DNA from: DASWDH01 sp035318505 | GTDB lineage: Bacteria > Myxococcota_A > Polyangia > Polyangiales > Polyangiaceae | Direction of reading: 5' to 3' | NCBI GenBank assembly: GCA_035318505.1 | Contig: DATHEQ010000016.1 | Location: 1 to 64,000 of the forward strand | DNA length: 64,000 nucleotides | Shown here: piece by piece, positions 1-10,180 of the stretch | Position numbering within the stretch: the first letter of the stretch is position 1 | How the letters are laid out: each line of letters opens with the position of its first letter | Program-made: the position numbers and the translations under genes | The notes under the pieces: generated by a model | The model's database searches: none | What the model was told of the DNA's origin: nothing | The model's input: only the letters and a program-made list of their open reading frames with translations

Positions 1-980
1 GGTGCGAACGAGCCCGACCTCGCCGGCGTGCTCGGCACGGTCGTCGTACCGCGCGAGAGAAGAAGGACCGTGCCGAGCCCGACGCCGAGCACGCCCACAC
101 CGAAGCCCACCGTGGAGATGTTCGCCGATTTGATGGCCTCGGAGTTGGCGGAGGTTCCATTCGAGTTCCGGCAACCATCATTCGTGCAGTTGTCGTCGGC
201 CGTCTTTTGGTCCGACATCGCGCGAACCCCGAAATAGGTACCCACGGCGATGCCGGCCGCGCCCATTCCGTAGGCAATCCAAGCCGCCGGGTTGACCGGC
301 TTTCGTACTTCGACGAACGTCGCCGGCATCTGGCTCGAGCCCGTCGCGGCGCTCGGCGTCGGTACGACGGGCGCGTGCTCGAGGATTGGCACGGAGATGG
401 TCTTGGTTTCGGCCTTACCCCCTACCGTGACCGTCTGTTTCCAGGAAATTCTCCCCAACGCGAACGCCTCGATGATGTGCTCACCCGGGTCGATGGGCAT
501 GGCTGTCCCCCAGGCGGCCCGCCGGATGCCGGTACCATCGCGCTTGATTTCGAGGTCCGGTAGATCCGAGGCCGGAGGGACTTGGACGATGAGCCGCGAT
601 AGGGTGGGCTCGAGTGCTTCAATATGTTGCTGCGCGATTTCGGCGCGCTGCGGCCGGTCGTCTTTGCGAGCGATGCCGAGCGCTTCGGTAAATTCGGTCC
701 AAGCGGTGGCCGAGCGGCCCTCCTTCTCGTGGCAGAGGGCAAGGTTGAGGAGCGTTCCGCCGCCTGGGTCGAGACGCTGGCTTTCCTCGAGCTTGCGGCA
801 ACCTTCGGCATACTTGCCTTGATCAACGAGGGTGCGCCCCTCCTTGAAGAGCTGCGTGGCGAGCGATTTGTCGGCGGATGTAGGCTCGGCGAGGGCGACC
901 GCGGCAAGCGACACGCCGAGGCACGCCACCCGTAGGCCGAGAAACACCCGGCACGCACTAGGAGGTCGATGCGCATTCAT
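1..980 (-). CDS. TPR/PEGA-type membrane-anchored protein (3' end off the window)
   Basis: This minus-strand reading frame is open from an ATG at 978-980 to the left edge, so the C terminus is missing; about 326 residues are visible. The N terminus has a hydrophobic segment (VACLGVSLAAVALAEP) that looks like a signal peptide. Residues about 40-125 are TPR-like (ATQLFKEGRTLVDQGKYAEG, then LEESQRLDPGGGTLLNLALC). Residues about 130-205 resemble a PEGA-type beta domain (SRLIVQVPP, then DPGEHIIEAFALG). Two hydrophobic segments follow near residues 228-250 and 288-310, separated by a short Cys-containing stretch (DDNCTNDGCRN). The shape matches the TPR/PEGA proteins that sit beside Ser/Thr kinase genes in Sorangiineae. 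It is divergent from the kinase gene, with 67 nt between the chosen starts. The role is inferred to be an envelope accessory or sensor; no enzymatic motif is visible. Confidence 0.8.
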   Translation of the reverse strand, partial: MNAHRPPSACRVFLGLRVACLGVSLAAVALAEPTSADKSLATQLFKEGRTLVDQGKYAEGCRKLEESQRLDPGGGTLLNLALCHEKEGRSATAWTEFTEALGIARKDDRPQRAEIAQQHIEALEPTLSRLIVQVPPASDLPDLEIKRDGTGIRRAAWGTAMPIDPGEHIIEAFALGRISWKQTVTVGGKAETKTISVPILEHAPVVPTPSAATGSSQMPATFVEVRKPVNPAAWIAYGMGAAGIAVGTYFGVRAMSDQKTADDNCTNDGCRNSNGTSANSEAIKSANISTVGFGVGVLGVGLGTVLLLSRGTTTVPSTPARSGSFA

Positions 981-1047
981 CTTGGAGTAGGCTCCCCCTC
1001 AATCCGTTGACCTGAAAGGTTTGACCATTCTAACATCGAAGATCGCG

Positions 1048-2460
1048 ATGACTCTACCCGAATTGCCGGAACTAATCGGCGGCAAGTACCGTCCCCTCGG
1101 TATCATCGGCGAAGGGGCGATGGGCATCGTGTATTCCGTTGAGCACATCCTCACCGGCGAGCAGCTGGCGCTCAAAGTCATGACCGCCCACCAAGGCGCA
1201 AGCCGCGATGCCATCGAGCGCTTCAAACGGGAGGCGAGAGCGTCGGCTAAAATCAAAAGCGAGCACGTCGTGCGAATCATCGACGCCGACGTGGCCCCCG
1301 AACTCGATCGCGCGCCGTACTTGGTGATGGACTTGCTCGAGGGCACCGACCTCGAGAAAGCCGCGGACGATCAACCCGTGCCTCCCGCGGTGGTGATGGA
1401 GTGGCTGCGCCAAATCGCACGCGCGCTCGAGAAAGCACATCGCATCGGGATCGTGCATCGCGATCTCAAACCCGAAAATTTGTTTCTGACGTACCGCGAA
1501 GACGGCCGTCCCCTCATCAAGATTCTCGACTTTGGCATCGCCAAGATCGCCGCAGAATCGACGGGCACGACGCAATCCGGTCAAATCTTGGGCACGCCGC
1601 TCTACATGTCGCCCGAGCAAGCGCGCGGCGACCCGGCGCGTATCGGCCCGTCCTCCGATCTTTATGCGCTTGGGCTCATCGCCTACAAGCTGCTTATCGG
1701 GACACCTTATTGGGACGCCACGAGCGTGGCCGCAATCATCGGCCAGGTTCTCTACGAGCCCATGGCGCCCCCTTCGACGCGTGGGTCGCCGCTTGGCCCC
1801 GAGTTCGATCAGTGGTTTTTGCGTGCGTGTAACCGCGATTCGTCGCTCAGGTTCACGTCGCCACTCGAGCAGGTGGAGATGCTCGCGAGAGCCATCGGGC
1901 AACCCACCGCCGACAACGCTTTGGACGCGCTCCGTTCCAATCCCGGCGCGAGCGCCGACACGTTCATCGGGCCCGGCACCCAGCTCAGCCCCGGTGGACG
2001 CTACGGGACCGAGACCATCGCCCAGAGCGGGCATACGCTGGTTTCGTCTTCTACTTCGACTGGCGGCCGCATCGCGAATCCATCGCGACGCAAGGCCGTC
2101 TTTTACACCATGATTCCTGCGGCATTTCTCCTGGTCATCGGCGTCGTGATGTTCTCGAAAAAGGAACCGGCGCCCGCGCCGACCGTCCTCGCCGCGCAAG
2201 TCCCGGCGCCGGCCGTCATCACCAGCACCCTGCCGCCCGCGCCCACTCCTCCCGCCGCGTCCACCGACGTCCTGCCTACCGAGATTGCCGGTGCGAGCGC
2301 CAAACCGGGCGTCATGGCAGTCGCCGCGCCGCTTCCTGCCCCAGGCAAACGCAAGGAGCCGCCGGCCGCTGCGCGACCGACACCCGCGCGTGCCGCACCT
2401 ACACCCGGTCCCGCGCACATTGAGCGGACGGGAAATGATCCGCTCGGAGACCAGAAGTAA
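1048..2460 (+). CDS. Hanks-type Ser/Thr protein kinase with C-terminal transmembrane segment
   Basis: Transfers phosphate from ATP to Ser/Thr of target proteins. The kinase domain covers about residues 13-270: Gly-rich loop GEGAMG (21-26), ATP-binding Lys43 in LALKVM, alphaC Glu in FKREA, catalytic loop HRDLKPEN (Asp139), DFG (Asp161) and the activation/P+1 region GTPLYMSPEQARG. All catalytic residues are present, so it should be active. One transmembrane helix lies near residues 352-369 (MIPAAFLLVIGVVMF), followed by a Pro/Ala-rich tail of about 100 residues with no recognised domain, presumably periplasmic. The frame extends upstream to a TTG at 1021, but I prefer the ATG at 1048 because it begins just before the kinase fold; neither has a strong Shine-Dalgarno. 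A Cys-rich lipoprotein gene starts 15 nt downstream and may be co-transcribed. The substrate cannot be told from sequence. Confidence 0.93.
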   Translation: MTLPELPELIGGKYRPLGIIGEGAMGIVYSVEHILTGEQLALKVMTAHQGASRDAIERFKREARASAKIKSEHVVRIIDADVAPELDRAPYLVMDLLEGTDLEKAADDQPVPPAVVMEWLRQIARALEKAHRIGIVHRDLKPENLFLTYREDGRPLIKILDFGIAKIAAESTGTTQSGQILGTPLYMSPEQARGDPARIGPSSDLYALGLIAYKLLIGTPYWDATSVAAIIGQVLYEPMAPPSTRGSPLGPEFDQWFLRACNRDSSLRFTSPLEQVEMLARAIGQPTADNALDALRSNPGASADTFIGPGTQLSPGGRYGTETIAQSGHTLVSSSTSTGGRIANPSRRKAVFYTMIPAAFLLVIGVVMFSKKEPAPAPTVLAAQVPAPAVITSTLPPAPTPPAASTDVLPTEIAGASAKPGVMAVAAPLPAPGKRKEPPAAARPTPARAAPTPGPAHIERTGNDPLGDQK

Positions 2461-2475
2461 TAATCTCCCCCTGAC

Positions 2476-3828
2476 ATGACCTTATCGGGACGGGACTTCG
2501 GGGTCGCAGTCGTCGCTTTTGTTCTGGCCGCGCTGCCCGGCTGCAAACAGATTCTCGGACTGCACGATCGCGCGGAGGTTTCGGACGACGGCGGTACCCA
2601 GGTCATCAAACCAGTGGCCGGTCGATGCGGAATGCTGCGTCATCCTTCGGCATCGTGCGCGGCCTGCATGGACCAGAATTGCTGCACGGAAGCAACCGCC
2701 TGCAACGGTGACCCTGCGTGCGATCCGGCCTGGGACTGCAACATGAGTTGCGGCGACGACGGCGCTTGCCGCGCGCGCTGCAACATCTTTTTCACCCGCC
2801 CCGACACGCTCGTCGACGTGAACGTCTGTCGCGAGAACAATTGTCGTGCCGAGTGCGGTCTCTTGTGCGGGGGCTTCGGTTACAACGCGCCCGGCTGCAG
2901 CGGCTGTGTGAAGCAGAATTGCTGCAGCATCGCGAGCGATTGCGCCAAGAACGGCGAGTGCGTCAAGCTCGACCTGTGTCGCACGAACTGCATCGCTGGG
3001 TCGAGCAGCTGCCCGCCCGAGTGCGAACGAACGTACAGCGGCGGCGTCGAAGAGCTCGCCTCCTGGATCGATTGTCTGCAGAATACGTGCTCCGAGGGTT
3101 GTCAGCCGGGTCGCAATTGGCAGTGTCTCGACACCAAGACGCCGTGGCTCAAGCCAAAGTCGGCCGGTGAGTTTACGTTCTCGCTCAGCATCGTCGAAAT
3201 CTTGAGCGAGACACCGTTCGTCGGTCACACCCTGAAAGCGTGCAGCAAGTTCGACCGGGACTGCGCGAATCCGCTCTCGACCGCGATCACGGACGCCGAT
3301 GGTTTCGGCGCGCTTACCGTGCCCGCGGGCTCGGTCGGATTCGATGGGTACGTCGATATCACCGGCGTCGATCCCGGTGACGGAAGCGCGATCTACCCAG
3401 CGATCTGGTACCCGTCGCCGAACATCGTCTCGGCGGGGTGGAGGGGTCGCGTGCAGTTCGTCTCCAACGCGAGTCTCCAATCGCTCGCCATCTTTACCGG
3501 CGCCATCATCGATCCGACGCGGGGTCACTTCGCCGCTGCGGCACAGGATTGCAACTTCGCTGCCGCTCCCGGCGTCAGTTTCGAGGCCGACACCAAGGAC
3601 GAGAAGACGACGGTCTTTTACTTCGTCCAAGGTATTCCCAAGACGGGATCGACGACGCAAACCGACGCGCAATCGGGTATCGGTGGCTACATCAATTTGC
3701 CGACCGACCGGGCGAGTTTGGTGACGGCGAGAGTCCAAGTGAACGACGTCGTCAAAACGATCGGCTCGGGCGCGTATATCATCCGACCGGGCACGTTCAC
3801 GACGACCGCGATCCCGCCAATGCCGTAA
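2476..3828 (+). CDS. Cys-rich outer-surface lipoprotein
   Basis: A 450-residue protein of unknown function. The N terminus is a lipoprotein signal (VAVVAFVLAALPGC), with the Cys of LPGC as the lipidated residue. The mature start, CKQILGLHD, is a recurring myxobacterial type. Residues about 50-220 hold two Cys-rich modules, each containing a CxxC...NCC pattern (CAACMDQNCC; CSGCVKQNCC) followed by spaced Cys pairs, so they are probably disulfide-stabilised outside the cytoplasm. The C-terminal half (about 230-450) has few Cys residues and looks like beta-sandwich carboxypeptidase-regulatory modules (for example DGFGALTVPAGSVGFDGYVDI). It lies 15 nt after the kinase gene, so the two may share a transcript. 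A surface binding or structural role is inferred; no catalytic motif is seen. Confidence 0.82.
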   Translation: MTLSGRDFGVAVVAFVLAALPGCKQILGLHDRAEVSDDGGTQVIKPVAGRCGMLRHPSASCAACMDQNCCTEATACNGDPACDPAWDCNMSCGDDGACRARCNIFFTRPDTLVDVNVCRENNCRAECGLLCGGFGYNAPGCSGCVKQNCCSIASDCAKNGECVKLDLCRTNCIAGSSSCPPECERTYSGGVEELASWIDCLQNTCSEGCQPGRNWQCLDTKTPWLKPKSAGEFTFSLSIVEILSETPFVGHTLKACSKFDRDCANPLSTAITDADGFGALTVPAGSVGFDGYVDITGVDPGDGSAIYPAIWYPSPNIVSAGWRGRVQFVSNASLQSLAIFTGAIIDPTRGHFAAAAQDCNFAAAPGVSFEADTKDEKTTVFYFVQGIPKTGSTTQTDAQSGIGGYINLPTDRASLVTARVQVNDVVKTIGSGAYIIRPGTFTTTAIPPMP

Positions 3829-3858
3829 TCGCGAAGCGCAGCACCCAAGGTCGCGATT
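3827..3858 (+). terminator. Stem-loop overlapping the lipoprotein stop codon
   Basis: A perfect 8-bp inverted repeat, AATCGCGA (3827-3834) and TCGCGATT (3851-3858), encloses a 16-nt loop and begins inside the TAA stop codon. No T-tract follows, so it would be an atypical terminator or an mRNA-stabilising hairpin. Only the complementarity is directly seen. Confidence 0.35.
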
Positions 3859-3966
3859 GCCGTTATCAGCGGAAATCGTTGGCACTTGCCTGTGCGAGCA
3901 CCTCCTTTGGGCGGACGTGTGAAGGCGCGTGTCTTGCGTTCTTCTAGAGATTGCGCGAGGTGTGTC

Positions 3967-4428
3967 ATGAGTGCCATGGCCCGAGTCGGTTCCCAATCGA
4001 ATGATCTTCGCAACGCGGAAGAGCCGGTTTATTTACTCACGCGGCGTCGAAGCTCTTTCCCGCCGCCCCCTTCATCTTCAGGGATCGCAGTCGCGTCGAT
4101 GCCGTCGGCCCCCTCGCGTGACTCGCTAGCCGACCTTGGCCGGCAGTTGGACAACGCCGAACATCACGAAGTATGGGATGGCGAACCGTCGGACGACGAT
4201 GACGACGTGTCCGACATTCGCGTGAGCAAGCGGTTCGCGCGTCGAAGGCGTGCCATCCGCGTGCTCGGGGCGCTGGCGATCGTCGGTACGCTCGCGGGCG
4301 GCTCCTACGTGCTGCAACAGCCCAAGGTTCGCGACGAAGCGCTCTCGTTCGTCACCATGGGCCACAAAGACGCCGCCAAGCGCGCTGGGCACCGCATTGC
4401 AACCATCGTCGAGCGATTGCGCCACTGA
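3967..4428 (+). CDS. Small single-pass membrane protein of unknown function
   Basis: A 153-residue protein. I chose the ATG at 3967 because GCGAGG lies about 8 nt upstream; the frame also runs up to a codon at 3886. The N-terminal 75 residues are polar and disordered (RRRSSFPPPPSSSG). An acidic stretch follows (DGEPSDDDDDVSD), then a basic patch (RFARRRRAIR) directly before one transmembrane helix (VLGALAIVGTLAGGSYVL), and finally a short basic tail. By the positive-inside rule the long N terminus is probably cytoplasmic. No family is recognised. The gene sits alone between the Cys-rich lipoprotein and the M3 oligopeptidase. Confidence 0.6.
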   Translation: MSAMARVGSQSNDLRNAEEPVYLLTRRRSSFPPPPSSSGIAVASMPSAPSRDSLADLGRQLDNAEHHEVWDGEPSDDDDDVSDIRVSKRFARRRRAIRVLGALAIVGTLAGGSYVLQQPKVRDEALSFVTMGHKDAAKRAGHRIATIVERLRH

Positions 4429-4486
4429 GGCGGGTGGCGAAAAATCGACGTAGCTCGCGAGTGCGGGCGGGCTAGGCTGAGGGATC

Positions 4487-6547
<2,061 letters not shown>

Positions 6548-6651
6548 GGCTGGCGCAAGGAGCGCAGCAACCAGGCGCGAAAATCCTCGCGTGGTCGTAT
6601 CTGATCGCACGCCCAGTTTTTGATCCTCGACGTGATCACTTCCGCCGCCTA

Positions 6652-6673
6652 CCTCCCACTGGATACCAGGAGG
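6652..6673 (+). promoter_or_regulatory. Hairpin that can mask the HxlR gene ribosome-binding site
   Basis: CCTCC at 6652-6656 is complementary to GGAGG at 6669-6673, which is the strong Shine-Dalgarno of the HxlR-family gene starting at 6679. An inner TGG-ATA-CCA stem (6660-6668) can stack on it, giving 8 bp with a 3-nt bulge. Complementarity is seen; a regulatory effect is inferred. Confidence 0.35.
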
Positions 6674-6678
6674 CCACA

Positions 6679-7101
6679 ATGGCGCTGAATGAGCGAAAAG
6701 CGAAAAGCGAGGCTCGGGCGGATAGCGTCCCGCCCGAGACGGGGTGCCCCGCAGGCGACGCGCTCGATTTGGTCGCGAACAAGTGGGCCGTCCACATCGT
6801 GTTCCAGTTGAACCGAGCCACGGTGCTCCGATTTCGCGAATTGCAGCGGGTGATCGGCGCCATTACGCAGAAAGAGCTGACGAAACAGCTGCGTCGCCTC
6901 GAGCGTTTCGGGCTGGTTCATCGGCGAATTTTCGCCGAGGTACCGCTGCGTGTCGAGTACCGATTGACCACCCTCGGAAGCACGCTCGTCGATCCTTTGG
7001 TCGCGCTATCGCGATGGAGCCTCGAGCATGCGAGTGATGTTGCGTCGGCGCGACGTCGCTACGATGCCGATAGCGTGCGCCCGCAGCCACGACTGGTTTA
7101 G
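6679..7101 (+). CDS. HxlR-family winged-helix transcriptional regulator
   Basis: A 140-residue DNA-binding regulator. The start at ATG 6679 is decided by AGGAGG 6-7 nt upstream; the frame is open much further upstream but that part has no homology. The HxlR core covers about residues 25-120: the family's N-terminal Cys (ETGCPAGDALDLV, Cys23), the helix NKWAVHIVFQL, the recognition region FRELQRVIGAITQKELTKQLRRLERFGLV and a wing (VEYRLTTLGSTL). In HypR/YodB-type members this N-terminal Cys senses electrophiles or disulfide stress; that is family knowledge and not shown here. It converges with the chlorite-dismutase-family gene, whose stop lies 86 nt away. Its own leader can fold over the Shine-Dalgarno. 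Confidence 0.9.
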   Translation: MALNERKAKSEARADSVPPETGCPAGDALDLVANKWAVHIVFQLNRATVLRFRELQRVIGAITQKELTKQLRRLERFGLVHRRIFAEVPLRVEYRLTTLGSTLVDPLVALSRWSLEHASDVASARRRYDADSVRPQPRLV

Positions 7102-7186
7102 TTCCCGCGCGAGCGGCAAGTTGCAATGGTCACATAAGCGCCGTCCCCGACAATGCGCGCGGGTGTGACGAACGCGCCAGCGTTGC

Positions 7187-8062
7187 TCAAGGACCGGGGT
7201 GCGTGGGAGAGCTTCGCCAGGCGACGTGACCCACGAAGAACGGCCCCATCTGGCTGATGAACTCCGACGTTTGGCGCGTCTTGCGCATCGCCTGAACGAT
7301 GTGCGAGAGCGGATGAAGGTTCTTGCCGACGAGACCAATGACGAACTCATTGTCGCGGGCGTCGAGGCCGTGACACGCGAGGCGTACGTCGTGCGCGAGG
7401 TCCTGTTCGCCGTAGGCGCGCCCGATGGTGGCGTGCTCGCGCAAGATCCCTCCTTGCTCGCGCGGCTCGAGCCGGGCGAAGCCGCCGCTTCGGCGCAAGG
7501 GATACCAAATGGCCCAATCGTGGTTGGGGTTCAGCACCGTTTGCTGCGGCCGGTCGAGGAGCCAGAAGGGGAGATCCTGTTCGTAGCCGGTGCTGTAGGT
7601 ACGACCGAGCATGCTGAGCTCCGGGCGGAGGGTGAGCCCCCGCGACGATTCGCCCAAGAGGGGTCGCACCGCCGTGACGAAATGGGCGGGATTCTCGCTC
7701 CAGGTGAGGACGCCGATGCCGCGCGGATCGTTCACGTCGTCGTAGACCACGGCCGCGACACGGCGCTCGGTGAAGGCGCTGGCGAGCGACTCGACGCCCA
7801 TTCGCGGCGTTGCGGCCGAAGTGTGGAACGCTAAAAACTGCATGAAAAGCCGGCGATCCATGACTTGCGCGCGGCCCTCGCGTTCCGCTCCGCGCTCGCT
7901 CACGTCGATGGTCGGCAGTCCCTCGCCCCCCCCCGCGCGCGCGCCGTGCGCCGCCGAGCCCGCGCCTTGCGTGGGGCCAGCATGGGAGCTGGTTTGCGCA
8001 TCGCCGCCTGCGTGCGTCGGGTTCTCGGAAGAGGAAGAAGCCGTTCGGCGTTCGCTTGTCAT
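7187..8062 (-). CDS. Chlorite dismutase/HemQ-superfamily haem protein
   Basis: A 291-residue protein. The first 65 or so residues are disordered and Ser/Gly/Ala-rich. The conserved family region starts near RLFMQFLAFHT and ends with QMGPFFVGHV. The segment LREHATIGRAYG carries His210, aligned with the proximal haem-ligand His of the family, followed by RLACHGLDARDNEFVIGL and LHPLSHIVQAMRKTRQTSEF. Members include true chlorite dismutases, coproheme decarboxylases (HemQ) and other haem-binding forms. The long N-terminal extension and distinct C-terminal helix suggest neither classical type with confidence. The gene is divergent from asd (86-nt gap) and convergent with the HxlR regulator, so redox or haem-linked control is possible but unproven. 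Confidence 0.85.
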   Translation of the reverse strand: MTSERRTASSSSENPTHAGGDAQTSSHAGPTQGAGSAAHGARAGGGEGLPTIDVSERGAEREGRAQVMDRRLFMQFLAFHTSAATPRMGVESLASAFTERRVAAVVYDDVNDPRGIGVLTWSENPAHFVTAVRPLLGESSRGLTLRPELSMLGRTYSTGYEQDLPFWLLDRPQQTVLNPNHDWAIWYPLRRSGGFARLEPREQGGILREHATIGRAYGEQDLAHDVRLACHGLDARDNEFVIGLVGKNLHPLSHIVQAMRKTRQTSEFISQMGPFFVGHVAWRSSPTHPGP

Positions 8063-8148
8063 GATGGCTCGGGGAGGTGGACCCGGCTGTTATCCCAGAT
8101 GGGCGCGCGTCTGCCAACAGCGCGTGCTACATTCGCGCCGACCAAAAG

Positions 8149-9261
8149 ATGAAAAGAGTAGGCATTATCGGGTTTCGCGGCATGGTCGGTTCGGTGCTGG
8201 TCGAGCGCATGCTCGCCGAACAGGACTTCGCGCGCATCGACGCGCATTTCTTTTCCACCTCGCAAAAGGGTGTGCCCGCGCCGCGCGTGGGTCGTAACAC
8301 ACCGCTCGTCGAGGACGCGAAGGACGAAAGCGCGCTCCGCGCGATGGACGTCCTCATCAGTTGCCAGGGCGGCGACTACACGAAAGAGATGCATCCCCGC
8401 CTCCGTCGCGCGGGTTGGACGGGGTACTGGATCGACGCGGCGAGACCTCTTCGTATGGAAAAGGACGCCATCATCGTGCTCGACCCGGTGAACCGCGATC
8501 TCATCACCAAAAGCATCGCCTCCGGCGTCCGCGATTACATCGGCGGCAACTGCACGGTGAGCTTGATGCTGATGGCGACCATCGGCCTCTTCCGACAAGG
8601 GTGGGTGGAGTGGGTCAGCTGCGCGACATACCAATCCGCCTCCGGCGCCGGGGCCAAGCACATGCGCGAGCTCGTCGCGCAGATGCGTGTCGCGGGCAAC
8701 TCGGCGGGCAATCTCCTCGACGACCCCGCCTCATCCATTCTCGAGATCGATCGCTCCGTCACCGCCGCGCTGGGGTCGCCCGATTTTCCGAAGAGCGAGT
8801 TTCGCGCGCCGCTCGCGGGCAGCCTCATCCCCTGGATCGACACCGCCGTCGCCGACGGGCAAACCCGTGAAGAGTGGAAGAGTCACGTCGAGGCGAACAA
8901 AATTTTGGGCGCCAACCCCGAGATACCCGTGGACAGCGTTTGCGTGCGCGTTGGCGCGATGCGGTGCCACAGCCAAGCGCTCACCATCAAGCTCCGGCGC
9001 GACATCCCGCTTCCCGAGATCGAAGCCGCCATCGGTACGGCGCACGACTGGGTGTCGATCGTTCCCAATAACCCCGAGGACACCGTGCGCCGCTTGTCGC
9101 CCGCGGCCGTTTCAGGGACGCTTGCCATTCCCGTCGGTCGCGTTCGCAAAATGCGTCTCGGCGGTGAGTATCTGTCGCTCTTCACCGTCGGCGATCAACT
9201 TCTCTGGGGTGCGGCCGAGCCCCTGCGCCGCACGCTCGGGATCCTGCTCGAGGCGTCCTAA
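8149..9261 (+). CDS. asd: Aspartate-semialdehyde dehydrogenase
   Basis: Reduces L-aspartyl-4-phosphate to aspartate semialdehyde with NADPH, the branch point for lysine/diaminopimelate, threonine and methionine. At 370 residues it is the long enterobacterial-type Asd (E. coli 367). The N terminus MKRVGIIGFRGMVGSVL nearly duplicates the E. coli NADP-binding start, which decides the ATG at 8149; the frame extends to 8077 but that part is unconserved. The catalytic Cys falls at residue 135 (GGNCTVSL) and the catalytic His at 274 (RCHSQAL), the same numbers as in E. coli. It is monocistronic, and its TAA stop interleaves with the stop of the convergent DoxX gene. Confidence 0.97.
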   Translation: MKRVGIIGFRGMVGSVLVERMLAEQDFARIDAHFFSTSQKGVPAPRVGRNTPLVEDAKDESALRAMDVLISCQGGDYTKEMHPRLRRAGWTGYWIDAARPLRMEKDAIIVLDPVNRDLITKSIASGVRDYIGGNCTVSLMLMATIGLFRQGWVEWVSCATYQSASGAGAKHMRELVAQMRVAGNSAGNLLDDPASSILEIDRSVTAALGSPDFPKSEFRAPLAGSLIPWIDTAVADGQTREEWKSHVEANKILGANPEIPVDSVCVRVGAMRCHSQALTIKLRRDIPLPEIEAAIGTAHDWVSIVPNNPEDTVRRLSPAAVSGTLAIPVGRVRKMRLGGEYLSLFTVGDQLLWGAAEPLRRTLGILLEAS

Positions 9262-9710
9262 CGCTCGGGTTGGTTCTTCCTGCGCAAGGCGTCGACGCTG
9301 AACCGTCCGCCGCCCTTGCTGGCGATATAGAGAAAGAGCAGCGCGTAAACGAGCGCGAGCTCCCCCTTGTTGACGACGGGGAAGAAATCCTTGCCGAAGC
9401 CGAGTGCCCAGTGAAACTGAATGTAGGCGACGGCCATCGTTCCGCTGGCGAGGAAGGCCGCACACGAAGTGAAAAAACCGACGGCGATGGCGAGACCGGT
9501 CACGAGCTCGATGACGCCGCCGATCCAGATCTGCGAGCCAACGGGCGGCTGATGCTCGGTGAGAACGCCCACCACCTTTTGCAGGCCGTGAAACATGAAC
9601 ATCAGCCCACTGAGCAGGCGCAAGACCAGGTAAATCTCGTCGGAGCGACGTGCGAGGGCTTTCTGGAGCACGGCGTCGGTGTAGGCGGAACCCGCGCCGC
9701 GAGCAAGCAA
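9258..9710 (-). CDS. DoxX-family integral membrane protein
   Basis: About 150 residues with four predicted transmembrane helices: YLVLRLLSGLMFMFHGLQKV, IGGVIELVTGLAIAVGFF, the segment around FLASGTMAVAYIQFHW, and LALVYALLFLYIAS. The FHGLQKVVG pattern after helix 1 and the GxxE of helix 2 (GGVIELVTG) are DoxX-family hallmarks. DoxX-type proteins are linked to quinol oxidation or to membrane redox defence in some bacteria; the role here is unknown. The start is uncertain: the longest form begins at TTG 9710, and a GTG at 9671 begins just before helix 1. It follows the glyoxalase gene by 29 nt on the same strand, suggesting an operon. Its stop shares the bases CTAA with the asd stop. Confidence 0.82.
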   Translation of the reverse strand: MLARGAGSAYTDAVLQKALARRSDEIYLVLRLLSGLMFMFHGLQKVVGVLTEHQPPVGSQIWIGGVIELVTGLAIAVGFFTSCAAFLASGTMAVAYIQFHWALGFGKDFFPVVNKGELALVYALLFLYIASKGGGRFSVDALRRKNQPER

Positions 9711-9739
9711 CCTGGCGGGGCTCTCTGGGGCAAAGGGAA

Positions 9740-10123
9740 TTAGCCTCGCTCGATGAGCTCGACTTTGTAGCCGTCGGGATCGGCGGCGAAGGCGATGACG
9801 GTCGACCCATGTTTCATGGGTCCCGGTTCGCGCGTGACCTTTCCACCAGCTTGCCGAATCGCGTCGCAGGCGGCGCGTATGTCGCTCACGCCCACGGCGA
9901 TATGGCCGAACCCGGTCCCGAGCTCGTACGTCGAGACGCCGTAGTTGTACGTGAGCTCGATGGCAGGGTGCGAATCTTCCGGGCCGTAGCCGAGGAAGGC
10001 GAGGGTAAACTTGCCGTCGGGATAATCTCGCTGGCGCAAGAGCGTCATACCGAGCGCCTTCGTATAAAAGTCGATCGATTTCTTCATATCGCCGACGCGG
10101 ATCATGGTGTGGAGAATGCGCAT
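9740..10123 (-). CDS. gloA: Lactoylglutathione lyase (glyoxalase I)
   Basis: Isomerises the hemithioacetal of methylglyoxal and glutathione to S-lactoylglutathione. The 127-residue protein closely follows E. coli GloA: MRILHTMIRVGD (His5 metal ligand), FLGYGPED, IELTYNYGVSTYELGTGFGHIAVGV (second Glu and His ligands) and PDGYKVELIE (fourth ligand Glu). The ATG at 10123 matches the family start; a GTG six codons upstream (10141) is also possible. It probably leads a two-gene transcript with the DoxX gene and is divergent from the DUF89 gene. Confidence 0.94.
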   Translation of the reverse strand: MRILHTMIRVGDMKKSIDFYTKALGMTLLRQRDYPDGKFTLAFLGYGPEDSHPAIELTYNYGVSTYELGTGFGHIAVGVSDIRAACDAIRQAGGKVTREPGPMKHGSTVIAFAADPDGYKVELIERG

Positions 10124-10180
10124 GGGTCGTCTTTTTGACACACGCCCCGCCCCCGCTACAAGGGTACGCAGGTCCCGCGC

